DNA of 64,000 nucleotides from Nocardiopsis sp. TSRI0078 (GCF_001905145.1 NZ_LWLB01000003.1:152330-216329); one strand, 5' to 3'. Positions 45,580 through 54,714 are shown, counted from the stretch's first letter. Made by a program: numbers and translations. Notes: a model not told the origin generated them from the letters alone.

Positions 45580-46407
45580 ATGGCCCCCGAAACCACGGAC
45601 ACCACCGGGGCCGCGGAAGCGCCCGACACCTCCGGCCCGTCCGGCGCGGAGGCCCCCGGCGCCGTCCCGGTCCTGGCCCTGGAGGACCTGAGCTGGTCGG
45701 TCGGCGGCGCCGTCATCGTCGACGGCGTCACCATGCGCGTGGAGGAGGGCGAGTTCGTCGCCCTCATCGGCCCCAACGGTGCGGGCAAGACCTCCCTGTT
45801 CAACCTGGTCTCCGGCCTGACCCGTCCCACCGGCGGCAGCATCGGCCTCGCCGGGACCGACGTCACCCGGTACGCGCCCCACCGCCGCGCCCGGCTCGGC
45901 ATGGGCCGCACCTTCCAGACCTCCAGCGTCTTCGGCGACCTCACCGTGGGCGCCAACGTCGGCCTGGCCGTCCAGGCCCGCACCGGCGAGTCCCGCCGCT
46001 TCTGGCGCCGCGCCACCCCCGACGGCGGCGCCGAGGCCACCGAGGCCCTGGACCTGGTCCGCCTCGCCCACCGGACGGACGCCCTCGCCGGCGACCTGTC
46101 CCACGGCGACAAGCGCAAACTCGAACTCGCCCTCCTCCTGGCCCGCCGCCCCCGCCTGATCCTCCTGGACGAGCCCATGGCCGGGGTCAGCGCCGGGGAG
46201 ATCGGCGAGCTCACCACCGTCATCCGGGACGTGCACCGCGAACAGGGCTGCACCGTCCTCATGGTCGAACACCACATGGAGGTGCTCCTCGACATGGCCG
46301 ACCGCCTGGCCGTGATGCACCACGGCGCACTGCTGGCCTTCACCGACCCGGACTCGGCCATGGCCGACCCCGAGGTGCAGGCCGCCTACCTCGGGGACGG
46401 GGCGTGA
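45580..46407 (+). CDS. ABC transporter ATP-binding protein (LivG type)
   Basis: The 275-residue product starts at ATG 45580, two bases after the preceding stop. Walker A is GPNGAGKTSL, the signature region LSHGDKRKLELALLLARRPRLILLDEPMAGV (Walker B LILLDEP), and the H-loop VEHHM. The Ala/Thr/Pro-rich first 30 residues are unlike LivG and may be flexible. LivG-type ATPases pair with LivF-type ones; the next gene overlaps it by 4 bases. Confidence 0.92.
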   Translation: MAPETTDTTGAAEAPDTSGPSGAEAPGAVPVLALEDLSWSVGGAVIVDGVTMRVEEGEFVALIGPNGAGKTSLFNLVSGLTRPTGGSIGLAGTDVTRYAPHRRARLGMGRTFQTSSVFGDLTVGANVGLAVQARTGESRRFWRRATPDGGAEATEALDLVRLAHRTDALAGDLSHGDKRKLELALLLARRPRLILLDEPMAGVSAGEIGELTTVIRDVHREQGCTVLMVEHHMEVLLDMADRLAVMHHGALLAFTDPDSAMADPEVQAAYLGDGA

Positions 46408-47252
46408 GCGCCGGGAGGCCGCTGCTGGACGCGGCCGACCTGCAGGTGTGGATCGAGGGCTCGCACATCCTCCAGGGGGTGTCCTTCTCCATGCCCGACC
46501 GGGGCGTCACCGCTCTCCTGGGCCGCAACGGCGTCGGCAAGACCACCACCGTCAAGGCCCTGCTCGGGCTGGTGCCGCGCACCGGACGGGTGGTCTTCGA
46601 CGGCACGGACATCACCGCCCGCCCCACCCACGCCATCGTCGCCGGAGGCATCGGCTACGTGCCCGAGGACCGGGGGATCTTCTCCGCCCTCACCGTCGCC
46701 GAGAACCTGCGCCTCGCCGAGCGGCGCCCCGGCGAGCACCGCTACGACCTCGTCCACGAGCTGTTCCCGGAGATCGGCAGGCGGGCCGACCAGCCCGCGG
46801 GCACCCTGTCCGGCGGCCAGCAGCAGATGCTCGCCATCGGCCGGGCCCTGCTCAACGACAACAAGCTCCTCATCGTGGACGAGCCCACCAAGGGCCTGGC
46901 CCCCCGCATCGTCCGCGAGGTCGCCGACGCCGTCGCCCGCGCCGCGCGGCAGGTGCCGGTCCTTCTCGTGGAGCAGAACCTGTCCCTGGTCCGCCGGGTC
47001 GCCGACCGGGCCGTGGTGCTCGACGCGGGCCGCGTGGTCCACACCGGGCCCGCCCTGGAACTGCTCGACGACGCCGACCGCGTCCGCGCACTCCTCGGCG
47101 TGGCCCGCACGGCCGGCACCCCCCGCGCCCCGGGCGCCCCCGGAGCCGAGGGCACGGCCGACGCCCGGGGCCCCGCCGAGGAGACCGTCGCTCCCGGCAC
47201 CGCCGCCCTCCCCACCCCCGGCGCCGAGACCGAAGGGAGGCGGACCGCGTGA
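46404..47252 (+). CDS. ABC transporter ATP-binding protein (LivF type)
   Basis: The 282-residue product starts at GTG 46404, overlapping the LivG-type gene. Walker A is GRNGVGKTTTVKALLG, the signature LSGGQQQMLAIGRALL, Walker B LLIVDEP, and TKGLAPRIV follows, a LivF hallmark. A C-terminal low-complexity tail of about 45 residues (Ala, Pro, Gly, Glu) is an addition to the family. Confidence 0.92.
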   Translation: MSAGRPLLDAADLQVWIEGSHILQGVSFSMPDRGVTALLGRNGVGKTTTVKALLGLVPRTGRVVFDGTDITARPTHAIVAGGIGYVPEDRGIFSALTVAENLRLAERRPGEHRYDLVHELFPEIGRRADQPAGTLSGGQQQMLAIGRALLNDNKLLIVDEPTKGLAPRIVREVADAVARAARQVPVLLVEQNLSLVRRVADRAVVLDAGRVVHTGPALELLDDADRVRALLGVARTAGTPRAPGAPGAEGTADARGPAEETVAPGTAALPTPGAETEGRRTA

Positions 47253-48148
47253 GCACCGTCGTCCTCCTCGTCATCACCGGACTCGGCCTGGGCGCCCTCT
47301 ACTTCCTCATCGCCTCCGGGCTCTCGCTGATCTTCGGCCTGATGGACGTGCTCAACTTCGCGCACGGCGCCTTCCTGGCCATCGGCGCCTACGGCACCTG
47401 GTGGGCCGCCGAGTACCTGCCCGGAGCCGGCCCCGCCGGGTTCGGCTTCCTGCTCGCCGTCGCCTTCGGCGTGGCCGCGGGCACCCTGGCCGCCACCCTG
47501 GTCGAGCTCTGCGTCATCCGCCCGCTCTACGGCAGGCACCGCGAGCAGATCCTCGCCACGGTCGGCCTGAGCCTGGCCGTCCCCGCGCTCATCCAGGCGG
47601 TCTGGGGCGCCGACCCGCTCACCTTCCCCAAGCCCGAACTGGTGAGCGGCGCCGCCTCCGTCCTCGGCGTGCACATCCCCCGGGACCGCTTCCTGCTCAT
47701 CCTGGCCGCCGTCGCCGTGTTCGCGGCCCTGTGGCTGTTCAACTCGCGTACCCGCTACGGGCTCATCGTCCGAGCGGGTGTGCAGGACCGCGCCATGGTC
47801 ACCGCCCTCGGGATCGACGTGCGCAGGTCCTTCACGCTGGTGTTCGCCATCGGCGGCGCCGCCGCGGCCCTGGCCGGGGCCCTGGGCGGCCTGTACTTCG
47901 GCGTGGTGACCCCGACCCAGGGGCTGTCCCTGCTGATCTTCGCGTTCATCGTCGTGGTGATCGGCGGGACCACCTCGCTCACCGGCTGCGCGATCGCCTC
48001 CGTCACGGTCGGCCTCATCCAGCAGTTCGCCAACTACTACACCGTCGCCGGACTCGGCGACATCGCCGTGGTCATCGTCCTGGCCCTCGTACTGCTCACC
48101 AGGCAGGGCGGACTGACCGCGAGGAAGTCCGCGGAGAGGGTGGCATGA
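47249..48148 (+). CDS. Branched-chain-type ABC transporter permease (LivH type)
   Basis: The 299-residue inner-membrane permease starts at GTG 47249 and overlaps the preceding gene by 4 bases. Family signatures are GLGALYFLIASGLSLIFGLMDVLNFAHGAFLAIGAYG at the N-terminus and RAGVQDRAMVTALGIDVRRSFTLVFAIGGAAAALAGALGG in the conserved EAA-like loop region, with about eight membrane segments. Confidence 0.92.
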   Translation: MSTVVLLVITGLGLGALYFLIASGLSLIFGLMDVLNFAHGAFLAIGAYGTWWAAEYLPGAGPAGFGFLLAVAFGVAAGTLAATLVELCVIRPLYGRHREQILATVGLSLAVPALIQAVWGADPLTFPKPELVSGAASVLGVHIPRDRFLLILAAVAVFAALWLFNSRTRYGLIVRAGVQDRAMVTALGIDVRRSFTLVFAIGGAAAALAGALGGLYFGVVTPTQGLSLLIFAFIVVVIGGTTSLTGCAIASVTVGLIQQFANYYTVAGLGDIAVVIVLALVLLTRQGGLTARKSAERVA

Positions 48149-49284
48149 TGACCGACACCGACGTGGCCGCCCAGGCCCCCGGCACCGACACCCCCGGCGG
48201 CGGCACCGCGCCGCCGGCCGCGGGCGGTGTCCGCCGACGCCGGCGCCCGCCCTCGTGGGCGGTCCCGGTCGCCGTCCTCGCGGTGGCGCTGTCCCTGCCC
48301 TTCTCCACCCTGCACGTCCCCGGGCTGTTCGAGGGTGCCCTCAACAGTCCGTCCACCCTGCACCTGATCGCGTTCTGCCTGGTCCTCGGCGGGCTGGCCA
48401 CCAGCTACGACCTGCTCTACGGCCGGGTGGGCCTGCTCTCCTTCGGGCACTCCCTCTACTTCGCCTGCGGCGCCTACACCGCCGCGCTGCTCATGCGGGT
48501 GGCCGAACTCCCGCTCCTGTGGTCGGCGCTGGTCGCCGTCGTCGGCGGAACCCTGCTGTCCCTGCTCCTCGGAGCCGTCTCACTGCGCGTCAACGGCATA
48601 GCCCTGGCCATGGTCACCCTCGCCTTCGCCCAGGCCGGATCCATCCTCATCTCCCGCGACCCGGGCCGCCTGACCGGCGGTGAGGAGGGCCTGTCCCTCA
48701 ACACCGCCATGGTCCCGGACGCGTTCGTGGGCGTGGTCGACACCGTCAACCTGTACTGGGTGGCCGTCGCCTACGCGGCGTTCTCCGTCGGCGTCGTCTG
48801 GTGGCTGACCGCCTCCCCGGTCGGCCGCGTCTGGCGGGGCATCCGCGCCAACGAGCAGCGCGTCGCCGTCCTCGGCGTCAACCCCTATCCCTACAAGCTC
48901 ACGGCCTTCACCGTCGGCGGCGGCCTGGCCTCCCTGGGCGGCGTCGTCTACCTGCTGGTCATCGGCGGCGTCACCCCCACCATCACCACCGCCGAGTTCA
49001 CCCTCACCCTGCTGGTCATGGTGGCCCTGGGCGGTGCGGGCACCCGCTGGGGTCCGCTCCTGGGCGCCGCCCTGTACACCTACGCCGACCACCGGCTCCT
49101 CCAGCTGGGCGGATCCGAGTCCTTCACGGCGCTGCCCGCGTGGATCGCCGCACCGCTGTCCCAGCCCCTGTTCATCCTCGGCACGCTGTTCGTGCTGATG
49201 GTGTTCTTCTTCCCCGGCGGACTCGTCGCCCTCCCCGGGCGCCTCCGCTCGGCCCTACGCGACAGGAAGGACGCACGGGAATGA
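48145..49284 (+). CDS. Branched-chain-type ABC transporter permease (LivM type)
   Basis: The 379-residue product starts at ATG 48145 (a second ATG follows directly at 48148) and overlaps the LivH-type stop. After a 40-residue Ala/Pro/Gly-rich N-terminus the LivM fold appears: LVLGGLATSYDLLYGRVGLLSFGHSLYFACGAY, SLRVNGIALAMVTLAFAQ, RGIRANEQRVAVLGVNPYPYKLTAFTVGGGLASLGGVVYLL and ALGGAGTRWGPLLGAALYTY. It completes the five-part transporter. Confidence 0.92.
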   Translation: MMTDTDVAAQAPGTDTPGGGTAPPAAGGVRRRRRPPSWAVPVAVLAVALSLPFSTLHVPGLFEGALNSPSTLHLIAFCLVLGGLATSYDLLYGRVGLLSFGHSLYFACGAYTAALLMRVAELPLLWSALVAVVGGTLLSLLLGAVSLRVNGIALAMVTLAFAQAGSILISRDPGRLTGGEEGLSLNTAMVPDAFVGVVDTVNLYWVAVAYAAFSVGVVWWLTASPVGRVWRGIRANEQRVAVLGVNPYPYKLTAFTVGGGLASLGGVVYLLVIGGVTPTITTAEFTLTLLVMVALGGAGTRWGPLLGAALYTYADHRLLQLGGSESFTALPAWIAAPLSQPLFILGTLFVLMVFFFPGGLVALPGRLRSALRDRKDARE

Positions 49285-50195
49285 CCGACACCGCCGTCTG
49301 GACCGACGGGGACGAGTACACCGTCCCCGTCCCCGGGAAGGCCGGGGACGCCCTGGCCGTCACCCGCTGGGGCGGGGGGCCCGGCACCCCGGTCCTGGCC
49401 GTCCACGGCATCACCGCCAACGGCCACTCCTTCGCCCGCCTCGCCGCCGAGCTGTCCGGGCTCGGCGGTCCGCCGCTGATCGCGCCGGACCTGCGCGGAC
49501 GCGGACGCAGCGGCCACCTGGCCGGACCGCACGGCCTGGCCGCCCACGCCGACGACGCGGCCGCCGTGCTCGACGGCCACGGGATCGACCGCACCGTCCT
49601 GGTCGGCCACTCCATGGGCGCGTTCGTCGCCTGCCTGGCCGCCGTCCGCCACCCCGACCGGGTGTCCGGACTGCTGCTGGTCGACGGCGGGCACGGACTG
49701 CCCGCGCCGCCCGGGACCGACATCGACGCCGTGCTCGGCCCCGCCATGGCCCGCCTGCGCATGACCTTCGACGGGCCCGACCACTACCGGGACTTCTGGA
49801 GGCGCCACCCCGCCTTCGAGGGGCGCTGGAACACCTGGGTGGACCACTACGTCCTGCGCGACCTCGCGGGTGAGCCGCCCGCCATGTGCTCGTCCTGCGA
49901 CGAGGAGGCCGTGCGCACGGACGGGGAACAGGTCCTCGCCGACCCCGACGCGCTCGGCGCCGTCCACCGGCTGCCCTGTCCCGCCCGCCTGCTGTGGGCG
50001 GCGCGCGGCCTCATGGACGAGAGCCCGGGGCTGTACACGCGCGAGCGGCTGGCCGGGCTCCCCGAGGACCTGGCCACCGTCGAACTCCCCGACGACAACC
50101 ACTACAGTCCTCTGTTCTCCCCGACCGCCGCACTGGTCGCCGAGCACGTCACCGGCCTCATCCGGGAGACGGCCGACGGCCGGGGCGAACGCTGA
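49281..50195 (+). CDS. Alpha/beta hydrolase
   Basis: The 304-residue product starts at ATG 49281, overlapping the LivM-type stop (ATGA), so it is translated with the transporter. The oxyanion region is VLAVHGITANGHSF, the nucleophile Ser111 lies in VGHSMGAF, and the C-terminal His in DDNHYSPLF. No signal peptide is seen, so it is cytoplasmic and probably acts on an imported ester. In this context an oligomer-3-hydroxybutyrate hydrolase is a reasonable guess, but the family covers many esterases, lactonases and dehalogenase-like enzymes. Confidence 0.85.
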   Translation: MTDTAVWTDGDEYTVPVPGKAGDALAVTRWGGGPGTPVLAVHGITANGHSFARLAAELSGLGGPPLIAPDLRGRGRSGHLAGPHGLAAHADDAAAVLDGHGIDRTVLVGHSMGAFVACLAAVRHPDRVSGLLLVDGGHGLPAPPGTDIDAVLGPAMARLRMTFDGPDHYRDFWRRHPAFEGRWNTWVDHYVLRDLAGEPPAMCSSCDEEAVRTDGEQVLADPDALGAVHRLPCPARLLWAARGLMDESPGLYTRERLAGLPEDLATVELPDDNHYSPLFSPTAALVAEHVTGLIRETADGRGER

Positions 50196-50225
50196 CGGGG
50201 CCGTCCGGCTCCCCCGCGTACCGGT

Positions 50226-50258
50226 GCCGGGGCGGGACGGTGCGCGTCACGCCCCGGC
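50226..50258. terminator. Hairpin between convergent hydrolase and regulator genes
   Basis: GCCGGGGCG (50226-50234) pairs perfectly with CGCCCCGGC (50250-50258) around a 15-base loop, 30 bases after the hydrolase stop and 32 before the end of the regulator gene. Confidence 0.5.
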
Positions 50259-50290
50259 CACCCTCCCCACCGGTCGGCCGGGGCGGCCGG

Positions 50291-52351
50291 TCAGCCGGCG
50301 TCCTGGTCGCCCGACAGGTCCACGCCCCTGTCCAGGAGCCCGTGCAGGTGCAGGGCGAGCTGCAGCTCCAGCGCCCGGCCGGGGCGCTGCCAGTCCGCCC
50401 CGATGAGCTGGCCGATCCGCTCCAGGCGCTGCGCCACCGTGTTCACGTGGATGTGCAGCTCCTCCTTGGCGCGCGACAGGTTGCCCCCCGCCGCGAAGTA
50501 GGCCCGCAGCGTCTCCACCAGGAGCGTGCCCCTCCTGGCGTCGTACTCCAGCAGCGGACCCAGGGTCGCCGACACGAACCCCGGCACGTCCCGGTCCTGG
50601 CTCAGCAGCAGCCCCGAGAACCCGAGGTCCTCGGTGGTGGCCACGCCTCCCTCCCGTCCCAGGGCCCGCAGGGTCTGCAGGCACCGGGACGCCTCGGCGA
50701 ACGCGTCCCGGAACGACGCCGGGCCGTCCGTCGGGCCGGCCAGCCCCGCCGTCACCGGGCCGTTCGCCGCGGCCGACAGCTCGTCGGCCACCCGGCGCCC
50801 CACCGCGGACGGGCCCGTCCCGGGCAGCGCCAGCACCAGGCGTCCCGACCGGCTCCCGGCCAGTCCCCCGGTGGTCTCGGCGACGTGGGTCGCCGCCGAG
50901 CGCAGCCTTCCCGGGTCCGCGCCCGGCGCCTCCGCGACCACCAGCACGTGCGGGCCGTCCAGGTCCGCGCGCAGCAGCGACGCCCGCTGCCGCAGTGATA
51001 CCGGATCGCGCGCGGGCACCTCCAGCAGCTCGTCCAGGAGGTCACCGCGCACCCGGAGTTCCGTCTCGCTCACCGAGCGCCGGATGAGCAGCAAGAGCGC
51101 CGTCACCATCGCGGCCCGCTCCAGCACCCGCTGGTCGGTGGAGTCCAGCTCCACCCCGCGCAGCACCAGCGTTCCCAGGGGCTCGGTCCCGGCCGCCGCC
51201 GACGCCACCCATGCCCGGCCCGCCCGCACGGCACGGCCGCTGGCCAGCGACGAGCGCACCGCATCGGCCAGGCCGCCGTCACCGGAGTCCCACGGCGTGC
51301 CTCCCCGGGCGGACTCCTCCACCGCACCCTGCGGGCCGGCGGTCACCGACTCGTCCGAGGTCGCGTCGTGGATCAGCACCGTGCCGCCCAGCACCTCGGC
51401 CACCGCGGCCGCCACCTCGCGCACCCCGCCGCCGCGCAGCACCAGGTCGGTCAGCCGGTCGTGCGCCGCCGCCGAGCGCTCCACCGACGCCGTGTGCCGC
51501 TGCAGCCGCTCGTTGACGGTGTGCAGCTCGTCCAGGGCGCGCCGCGTGTCGTCGATCAGGTTCGCGCTGTCGATGGCGATGGCCGCGTGCGCGGCCAGAG
51601 ACGACAGCAGGGCGACCTCCGAGTGCGCGAAGGGGCGCTCGCGCCGGTTCGCCGCGAACAGCACACCCACGTCGCGCCCGTTCATCTTCAGCGGGACGCC
51701 CAGGATGGCCACCAGGCCCTCCTCGCGCACCGCGTGGTCGATGTTGTCCGCGTGCACGAACCTCGGGTCGGCGAAGTAGTTGGCCGTCACGTAGGGCAGC
51801 GCCGTGGTGGCCACCAGCCCGCCCAGCCCCCGGCCCGGGGCCAGCCGCAGCCGCTGGAACGACGCCGAGACCGACCCCGACGTCACCCGCATGTAGGTGC
51901 CGCCCGCCTCCGGATCGCTCAGCGTCAGGTACGCGATGTCGGTGCCCAGGAGGTTGCGGGCCCGCTCCACGATCGCCTGCAGCACCTGGTCCAGGCTGCG
52001 CATCCCCGCCAGGTCGTTGGCCGTCTCGAACAGCGCGCTCAGCTCCGACTCGCGGCGCTGCCGGTCGCGCATCACCGACCGCACCCGCAGTGCCGTCAGC
52101 TTGGCGGCCTCCAGGGCGGCCACCACCTCCGGGTCCTCACCGCGCGCCCGCGCGCGCAGCACCGGCCGTTCGTACTCCACGGCCGGGGCGTCGCGCAGCA
52201 GCAGGTCCAGGAAGAACGCCTGCCCTTCGGAGCCCGCGGGGCCCCCACCGCCCGGATCCTCGGGTCCTGGCGAGACGGCGCCCGGGACGACGGCACCGGG
52301 GGCGTCGGGGTCGGGGGTGCCGGAAGTGGTGGTGTTCAGCTCGCGCTCCAT
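50291..52351 (-). CDS. GAF-domain PucR/CdaR-type transcriptional regulator
   Basis: The 686-residue product starts at ATG 52351. An N-terminal Pro/Gly-rich segment is followed by a helical linker, a GAF sensor domain (about 120-270: ALFETANDLAGMRSLDQVLQAIVERARNLLGTDIAYLTLSDP ... ILGVPLKMNGRDVGVLFAANR), a coiled linker, a PucR-type middle region, and the C-terminal PucR helix-turn-helix (LRAYFAAGGNLSRAKEELHIHVNTVAQRLERIGQLIG). Such proteins activate catabolic operons on binding a ligand. It shares 16 bases with the 3-hydroxybutyrate dehydrogenase gene upstream, so the two are co-transcribed. Confidence 0.88.
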   Translation of the reverse strand: MERELNTTTSGTPDPDAPGAVVPGAVSPGPEDPGGGGPAGSEGQAFFLDLLLRDAPAVEYERPVLRARARGEDPEVVAALEAAKLTALRVRSVMRDRQRRESELSALFETANDLAGMRSLDQVLQAIVERARNLLGTDIAYLTLSDPEAGGTYMRVTSGSVSASFQRLRLAPGRGLGGLVATTALPYVTANYFADPRFVHADNIDHAVREEGLVAILGVPLKMNGRDVGVLFAANRRERPFAHSEVALLSSLAAHAAIAIDSANLIDDTRRALDELHTVNERLQRHTASVERSAAAHDRLTDLVLRGGGVREVAAAVAEVLGGTVLIHDATSDESVTAGPQGAVEESARGGTPWDSGDGGLADAVRSSLASGRAVRAGRAWVASAAAGTEPLGTLVLRGVELDSTDQRVLERAAMVTALLLLIRRSVSETELRVRGDLLDELLEVPARDPVSLRQRASLLRADLDGPHVLVVAEAPGADPGRLRSAATHVAETTGGLAGSRSGRLVLALPGTGPSAVGRRVADELSAAANGPVTAGLAGPTDGPASFRDAFAEASRCLQTLRALGREGGVATTEDLGFSGLLLSQDRDVPGFVSATLGPLLEYDARRGTLLVETLRAYFAAGGNLSRAKEELHIHVNTVAQRLERIGQLIGADWQRPGRALELQLALHLHGLLDRGVDLSGDQDAG

Positions 52352-53169
52352 GCTCCGTCCACGGGCAGGGAGGCGCCGTTGACGAACGACGCGTCCTCAC
52401 CGCACAGGTAGGCGACCAGCTCGGCGACCTCGGAGGGTTCGATCAGCCGCTTGAGCGGGGTCCTGGCCAACAGGACCTCCGAGACCACGCGCTCCTCCGG
52501 GATGCCGTGCGCCTCCGCCTGGGCGGCGATCTGCTTCTCCACCAGCGGGGTACGCACGTAGCCGGGGTTCACACAGTTGGAGGTCACCCCGTGTGCGGCG
52601 CCCTCCAGGGCGACCACCTTCGAGAATCCCTCCAGGCCGTGCTTGGCGGTCACGTAGGCCGACTTGTAGGCCGAGGCGCGCAACCCGTGCACCGAGGAGA
52701 TGTTGACGACGCGGCCCCACCCCTGTTCGTACATGTGGGGCAGGGCGCCGCGCACCACGCGGAACGGCGACTCGACCATGAGACGAAGGATGAGGGAGAA
52801 ACGCTCCGGAGGGAAGTCCTGGACGGGTGCGACCGTCTGGACGCCCGCGTTGTTGACCACGATGTCCGCGCCCCGGGCGGCCTCCTCGGCCGCGTCCAGG
52901 TCGGTCAGGTCCAGCCGCACCGCCTCGCCGACGCCCCGGTCGGCCAGCGCCTCCAGGGCCTCCCCGTCGACGTCGACCAGCCGGACGCCGGCCCCGGCGT
53001 CCGCCAGGCGCAGGGCGCAGGCCCTGCCGATGCCGCTGGCCGCCCCGGTCACCAGGGCGGTCCTTCCCGTGAGGTCGACCCGGGTGGTGTGGGCGCCCCC
53101 CGTGGTCTCGGGGGCGGGGGACTGGGTGGCCTGCCGCGCCGTGCCCGACAGGAACTCGTGCGTCGTCAT
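52336..53169 (-). CDS. 3-hydroxybutyrate dehydrogenase (SDR family)
   Basis: The 277-residue NAD-dependent short-chain dehydrogenase converts D-3-hydroxybutyrate to acetoacetate. The start is ATG 53169: a -10 box TAGTTT (53181-53176, minus) ends only 6 bases before it, so the mRNA is probably leaderless. The dinucleotide motif is TGAASGIG (41-48), with NNAG (106-109), catalytic Ser159 and Tyr172xxxLys176 (SAYVTAKHG), and the family-typical VNPGYVRTPLVEKQI and LCGEDASFVNGASLPVDG. A 30-residue N-terminal extension is unusual. It is divergent from the PHB depolymerase gene. Confidence 0.88.
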   Translation of the reverse strand: MTTHEFLSGTARQATQSPAPETTGGAHTTRVDLTGRTALVTGAASGIGRACALRLADAGAGVRLVDVDGEALEALADRGVGEAVRLDLTDLDAAEEAARGADIVVNNAGVQTVAPVQDFPPERFSLILRLMVESPFRVVRGALPHMYEQGWGRVVNISSVHGLRASAYKSAYVTAKHGLEGFSKVVALEGAAHGVTSNCVNPGYVRTPLVEKQIAAQAEAHGIPEERVVSEVLLARTPLKRLIEPSEVAELVAYLCGEDASFVNGASLPVDGAWSAS

Positions 53170-53406
53170 GGCAGCAAACTAGGCGTGCCTCTCCCGCCGG
53201 GGGATAGGGGTGGTGGACACACCCCGCGCCGCAGACATGTGGTCAGCACCCATGGGTTTCGTCCGGACTGTGGGCTTCCCACTGGCGGCGGCGCCGTGAC
53301 CGGGGTCTCTCGGACATGTCGTCCACGTCACAGCGGGGCTAGGCTCCCAGCCACGGTGCACCGACCCCCCGCTCACCGTTCGGAGATCCCCTCGGAGGTA
53401 CCCCCC
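53170..53406. promoter_or_regulatory. Divergent control region of the 3-hydroxybutyrate dehydrogenase and PHB depolymerase genes
   Basis: On the minus strand the -10 box TAGTTT (53181-53176) serves the dehydrogenase. On the plus strand TAGGCT (53340-53345) is a candidate -10 for the depolymerase. GTGGG-CTT-CCCAC (53270-53282) is a short dyad in the middle, and GACATGT occurs twice (about 53234 and 53313), possible regulator half-sites. GGAGG at 53394-53398 is the depolymerase ribosome binding site. Confidence 0.5.
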
Positions 53407-54714
53407 ATGGCCCTCACAGCGACCTCTGTCCACCATCCGCCACCGCCCCCGCCCGGTGCCCACGGCGCGGTGTCCCCCGGCCGGCGGCGGACCGCCCTCT
53501 CCCTCACCGCGGCCCTGGCCGCCGTCGCCGTCACGGTCGCCGCCCTGCTGATCGCCCTGGCCCCACGCGCCTCGGCGGCCACACTCACCCCGGTCTCCTC
53601 GTTCGGCACCAACCCCGGCAACCTGTCGATGTACTCCTACGTGCCCGACGGTCTGCCCGCCGGCGCGCCCCTGGTCGTGCTGCTGCACGGCTGCGCTCAG
53701 GACGCCGCCGCCTACCACGGCCACTCCGGATGGGCGGAGCACGCCGACGAGCACGGCTTCGCCCTCGTCTACCCCGAGCAGAAGTCCGCCAACAACGCCA
53801 GCAGCTGCTTCAACTGGTTCGAGCGCGGCGACACCGCACGCGACTCCGGTGAGGCGCGCTCGGTCCGCTCCATGGTCGGGCACGCCGTGTCCTCCCACGG
53901 ACTGGACGCCGACCGGGTGTACGTCTCCGGGCTCTCCGCCGGAGGCGCCATGGCCGGAGAGCTCCTCGCCGCCTACCCCGACCTGTTCGCCGGGGGCGGC
54001 ATCGTCGCGGGGGTCCCCGTGGGCTGTGCGAGCAGCATGATCGACGCCTTCAGCTGCATGAACCCCGGAAAGACGAGGAGCGCGCAGCAGTGGGGCGACG
54101 CCGTGCGCGCCAAGAACCCCGGTCGGAGCGGCCCCTGGCCGCGCGTCGCCGTCTGGCACGGCACCTCCGACACCACGGTGGCCCCCGCCAACGGCGAGGC
54201 CGGTGTGAGCCAGTGGACCAACGTGCACGGGCTGTCCGGCGGTCCCGACGCCACCGAGCGGCTGCCCGGGTCCACCACCGCCGCCTATTACGGCGGTGAC
54301 GCCGACAGCGCGTCCGTCGCCCACTACACGGTCTCCGGCATGGGCCACGGCACCCCCGTCGACCCGTCGGAGGACTGCGGCACGGCGGGCGCCTACTTCC
54401 TCGCCGCCGTCTGCTCGACCGGGTACACGGTCGACTTCTGGGGCATCGGGAACGGGGGCGAGGGCCCCGGGACCGGTCCCACGGACCCGCCGACCGAGGA
54501 GCCCACGGACCCGCCCACGGAGGAGCCCGAATCCGGCGTGTGCGTGACCGACGACAACTACGGCCACGTGTCGCAGGGCCGGGCGGTCCAGCGCCTCGGG
54601 CAGACCTACGCCGTCGGCTCCGACGACCCGCTCGGCCTGTGGAACGTCTTCGTCACCACGTCGGTGACCGAGACCTCGCCGGGCTACTGGGAGCACACCT
54701 CCGCAGGGTGCTAG
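53407..54714 (+). CDS. Extracellular poly(3-hydroxybutyrate) depolymerase
   Basis: The 435-residue secreted enzyme starts at ATG 53407 with GGAGG 8 bases upstream. An N-terminal signal has GRRR (25-28), a hydrophobic core (30-52) and PRASAA cleavage near 58. The catalytic domain has the oxyanion motif LLHGCAQD (93-100), lipase box Ser177 (GLSAGGAM), Asp255 (HGTSD) and His314 (GMGHG). A Pro/Thr/Glu linker (about 350-376) joins the C-terminal substrate-binding domain (CVTDDNYGHVSQGRAVQRLG...GSDDPLGLWNVFVTTSV), which matches PHB-depolymerase binding domains and argues against an acetylxylan esterase. It is divergent from 3-hydroxybutyrate dehydrogenase. Confidence 0.9.
   Translation: MALTATSVHHPPPPPPGAHGAVSPGRRRTALSLTAALAAVAVTVAALLIALAPRASAATLTPVSSFGTNPGNLSMYSYVPDGLPAGAPLVVLLHGCAQDAAAYHGHSGWAEHADEHGFALVYPEQKSANNASSCFNWFERGDTARDSGEARSVRSMVGHAVSSHGLDADRVYVSGLSAGGAMAGELLAAYPDLFAGGGIVAGVPVGCASSMIDAFSCMNPGKTRSAQQWGDAVRAKNPGRSGPWPRVAVWHGTSDTTVAPANGEAGVSQWTNVHGLSGGPDATERLPGSTTAAYYGGDADSASVAHYTVSGMGHGTPVDPSEDCGTAGAYFLAAVCSTGYTVDFWGIGNGGEGPGTGPTDPPTEEPTDPPTEEPESGVCVTDDNYGHVSQGRAVQRLGQTYAVGSDDPLGLWNVFVTTSVTETSPGYWEHTSAGC

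Noticed and set aside
44402..49284. Urea transporter (UrtABCDE)
   Set aside because: The gene order (binding protein, LivG, LivF, LivH, LivM) and lack of adjacent urease genes do not support urea; the binding protein shows no urea-specific signature I can identify.
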